The position numbers and the translations under genes are program-made. Shown here piece by piece: positions 61,975 to 64,000 of a DNA stretch of 64,000 bases (position 1 is the stretch's first letter; each line of letters begins with the position of its first letter). The stretch comes from Spongiibacter marinus (lineage in GTDB: Bacteria; Pseudomonadota; Gammaproteobacteria; Pseudomonadales; Spongiibacteraceae). The notes beneath the pieces were generated by a model. That model did not search any database. It was not told the DNA's origin and was given only the letters and a program-made list of their open reading frames with translations. The DNA lies in NCBI RefSeq assembly GCF_016906995.1, contig NZ_JAFBBD010000007.1, positions 62,001 through 126,000 of the forward strand, in the 5' to 3' direction.

Positions 61975-63369
61975 CTAGCGGAAGTTTTCCGGAATGGTTA
62001 GCTCGTAGGTTGTGCCAAACCACGGTATGCCGAAATTTACCGGGCCGCGCTGAGAGCTGAAGTACAGCCGGCTGCCGTCGGCGGTAAATGCCGGGCCCGT
62101 CAGCTCGCTTTTACCGCCGGGGACTTGAAGCAAGATCTTCGCATTGGCATTGGGGACCATTACCATCAAGCGCATCGCATCGCCATCTTCGGCGACGATA
62201 ACGTCGCCGGCGGGGCTGACAACCAGGTTGTCGACATCGTCATAGGGGGTTTCGTCAACGGCGGTGAGCTGTTCGTTGTCGAATACCACTTCGATAAGAT
62301 CGTTGTCGATATCCAAGGCATATACCCGGTTGTCGCCTTTACAGGCAAAGAACACCACCGCCCGCAGGGGGTGGCTACTGCCCGCGACGGTGCGGCCGTC
62401 GGTAAAGCTTTGTATCCATATTCCCTCTCCGCCTTTGAAGACGGTTCCCGGTGCACCGGCGCCGGTTGATGCAATGTCGGCGCGAACGTCAGCCTGGGGG
62501 CGTTCGGGCGATTGGACTTCCACCCATTTCACTTTGTGCAGCTGTCGCGCCTCGCTGAGTGCGTCCTGATAACCGCCATTTTCGAAGCCCTCGATTTCCA
62601 GCACTTCCAGCAGGCCGTTATTCAAGTTGAGTCCCTGCCGCCCATTCATCGATGGGGCATCTCCCAAGGCGGTGTAGCGGTAGAGCCGACCATCGCCGGC
62701 ATCCTCGGTGAGATACACGGTGCGAGTGGGCATGTCTACGGCCACTGCCTCATGGTTGAAAATTCCCAGCGCTGGCCGAGCCACGGCGCTGTCTGCATCG
62801 CCAAAGGGGTCGCATTCGTACACCAGGCCATCCCGGACTTCCTCGCAGGACAACCAGGTTTGCCAGGGGGTAGCGCCGCCTGCGCAGTTGTTGCGGGTAT
62901 CTTTAAGAATGCGGTAGTTGTCGGTAATGCTGCCGTTGGCATCAAAACGCAGAGCACCCACTCCGCCAGGTGTGGATTCACTGTTGGATACGTAAACCCA
63001 GCCGCCGTCGTCGCTTTGGAACACCGCCCCGCCATCGGGGTTGCTGTGCCAGAGCGTGAAGTTGAGTGATGGCGAGAAGCCGGCGCGGGCCACGCGGCGT
63101 ATGGAGAAGCCTTCGGGAATCAATATGCCGTCAACGTCAGAGGTGAATAAGTCGCCGATATTGGCTAGCGGGCCGGGTGACAGCGGCAGCTCGGTTGCCG
63201 GGGGAACGGGCGGTTGTGGTGGCTGGGGTGTGTCGCCGTTATCTGGCGTGGTGTTGCTTGTGCTGCGACTCGAGCCGCCACCACATGCGGCGAGGCCAGC
63301 GGCGGCGGCACCGAGAAACATTGCGCGCAGCACGTCGCGGCGGCTCTTGATAAGGGGTGGCTGTGTCAC
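61975..63369 (-). CDS. PhoX-like protein (DUF839), exported by Tat and lipid-anchored
   Basis: 464 residues. The N-terminus has a twin-arginine motif (SRRDVLRAMFLGAAAAGLAAC) with a lipobox Cys directly after, then a Ser/Pro-rich linker. The body is a beta-propeller with PhoX/DUF839 features (FNHEAVAVDMPTRTVYLTEDAGDGRLYRY, GDNRVYALDIDNDLIEVVF, and PAGDVIVAEDGDAMRLMVMV). True PhoX phosphatases bind iron and calcium; some relatives here may lack activity. It precedes the truncated glutaminase gene by 227 bases with no visible gene. Confidence 0.82.
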   Translation of the reverse strand: MTQPPLIKSRRDVLRAMFLGAAAAGLAACGGGSSRSTSNTTPDNGDTPQPPQPPVPPATELPLSPGPLANIGDLFTSDVDGILIPEGFSIRRVARAGFSPSLNFTLWHSNPDGGAVFQSDDGGWVYVSNSESTPGGVGALRFDANGSITDNYRILKDTRNNCAGGATPWQTWLSCEEVRDGLVYECDPFGDADSAVARPALGIFNHEAVAVDMPTRTVYLTEDAGDGRLYRYTALGDAPSMNGRQGLNLNNGLLEVLEIEGFENGGYQDALSEARQLHKVKWVEVQSPERPQADVRADIASTGAGAPGTVFKGGEGIWIQSFTDGRTVAGSSHPLRAVVFFACKGDNRVYALDIDNDLIEVVFDNEQLTAVDETPYDDVDNLVVSPAGDVIVAEDGDAMRLMVMVPNANAKILLQVPGGKSELTGPAFTADGSRLYFSSQRGPVNFGIPWFGTTYELTIPENFR

Positions 63370-63596
63370 CTGTCTACTCCTTTTACTGGCCCGTCTGCGT
63401 GGGGGCAGCAGGCCTTAGGCAAAGATTCACTAGGCCGCGAAAGGTAGAGCAAAACTGTGGCAGTTTAATGACACGGAGGGCGCGTTTGTGTCGCAGATAA
63501 CGGCGTAGGTACTTTGCAGAAGGCGTGACAGGGTGGGGCTATCGACGGGGCGGCTGAAGGGCCAATACCACCCTGCAGCCGCCGTGCTCGCTTGGA

Positions 63597-64000
63597 CTAG
63601 TGGTCGCCAAACAGAAAATTGCGAATCAGCTCTTTGCCGCCCTCGGTCGCAAAGGATTCGGGGTGAAACTGGATGCCATGGATAGGGTGTTCGCGGTGCT
63701 GAACCCCCATAATTTCGAACTCACCGCCGCGCCGCACCTGGCTGGGGTCGCTAAAGGCATTGGGCGGGATGTCGCCGGCTAGCGCAGTGACTTGCAGGCA
63801 ATCGGGTAGAGATTCTGCCTCGGCGATCAGCGAGTGGTAGCGCATGACTTCCAGCTGGTCCGGGACATTGGCAAACATGCCTTGGTCATTGTGGGTGATC
63901 GGGCTGATTTTGCCATGCATGGGCAGTGGCGCCTTGACCACATTGCCGCCGAATACGTGGACGATGCCCTGCATGCCTAAGCAGACGCCGAGTAGCGGAG
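63597..64000 (-). CDS. trpG: Anthranilate/aminodeoxychorismate synthase glutaminase, C-terminal part (truncated by window end)
   Basis: About 134 residues of a class I glutamine amidotransferase; the N-terminus lies beyond base 64000. The nucleophile motif GVCLGMQG is present at the window edge, and the catalytic His-Glu pair is in IQFHPESFATEGGKEL. The order with rpe-gph upstream and the HGKISPITHND sequence favour trpG-type proteins, which in many gammaproteobacteria serve both tryptophan and folate synthesis. The symbol is therefore likely but not certain. Confidence 0.85.
   Translation of the reverse strand, partial: PLLGVCLGMQGIVHVFGGNVVKAPLPMHGKISPITHNDQGMFANVPDQLEVMRYHSLIAEAESLPDCLQVTALAGDIPPNAFSDPSQVRRGGEFEIMGVQHREHPIHGIQFHPESFATEGGKELIRNFLFGDH

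Overview
The window reads as a chromosome segment from a marine-type gammaproteobacterium close to Cellvibrionales/Spongiibacteraceae or Pseudomonas. The clues are the host gene orders lptD-surA-pdxA-rsmA-apaG-apaH, amgK-murU, rpe-gph, tsaD/rpsU/yqeY/dnaG/rpoD, and a Pseudomonas-like acetate locus (LuxR-type regulator, acs, DcaP-like porin, DUF4212 + sodium:solute symporter, DUF294 protein, DEDDh exonuclease). The species cannot be fixed from the sequence alone.

Layout. 1-10.6 kb: acetate/short-chain carboxylate uptake and activation. GAC-N4-GTC boxes stand in front of acs/porin and in front of the symporter operon, and the gene for a NarL/FixJ-type response regulator lies beside acs. Two hotdog thioesterases follow. 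10.6-21.5 kb: an RND efflux pair without its own outer-membrane channel, a beta-propeller protein, a DUF2939 protein, and a histidine kinase-response regulator operon divergent from two envelope/secreted proteins, with phased GTTCAT repeats between them.

21.5-38.74 kb: a complete-looking Tn7-like transposon of about 17.2 kb. It has 26-bp imperfect terminal inverted repeats (18/26 identical, ungapped) and flanking CTTG direct repeats, and it sits 24 bp beyond the 3' end of a tRNA-Ile2(CAU) gene. Its core is an XRE regulator, a fused TnsA-TnsB transposase, TnsC and a TniQ/TnsD-like targeting protein. No cas genes, CRISPR array or tnsE are present. The cargo is an unknown protein plus XRE-ImmA/IrrE peptidase pair and, on the opposite strand, one dense defence operon: small XRE regulator, HsdR, fused HsdM-HsdS with a single specificity domain, KwaA, KwaB (Kiwa) and a reverse transcriptase-nitrilase of the DRT type 1 kind. 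The element is visibly more AT-rich than the host flanks, most of all over the defence operon.

38.77-44 kb: the tRNA, then a signalling operon (REC-adenylate/guanylate cyclase, CheY-like receiver, hybrid histidine kinase) and a small lipoprotein. 44-64 kb: core housekeeping genes for sigma-70, primase, ribosomal protein S21, tRNA modification and CCA addition, folate, rRNA methylation, outer-membrane biogenesis, peptidoglycan recycling and the pentose phosphate pathway. The window closes with a DUF488 protein, a PhoX-like protein and the C-terminal part of a TrpG-type glutaminase running off the edge.

The strongest candidates for something new are: the single operon combining restriction-modification, Kiwa and an RT-nitrilase on a tRNA-targeted Tn7-like element; the in-frame amber codon behind a strong ribosome-binding site just upstream of tnsAB; and a cluster of GCGTAA repeats between the defence operon and the transposon right end.
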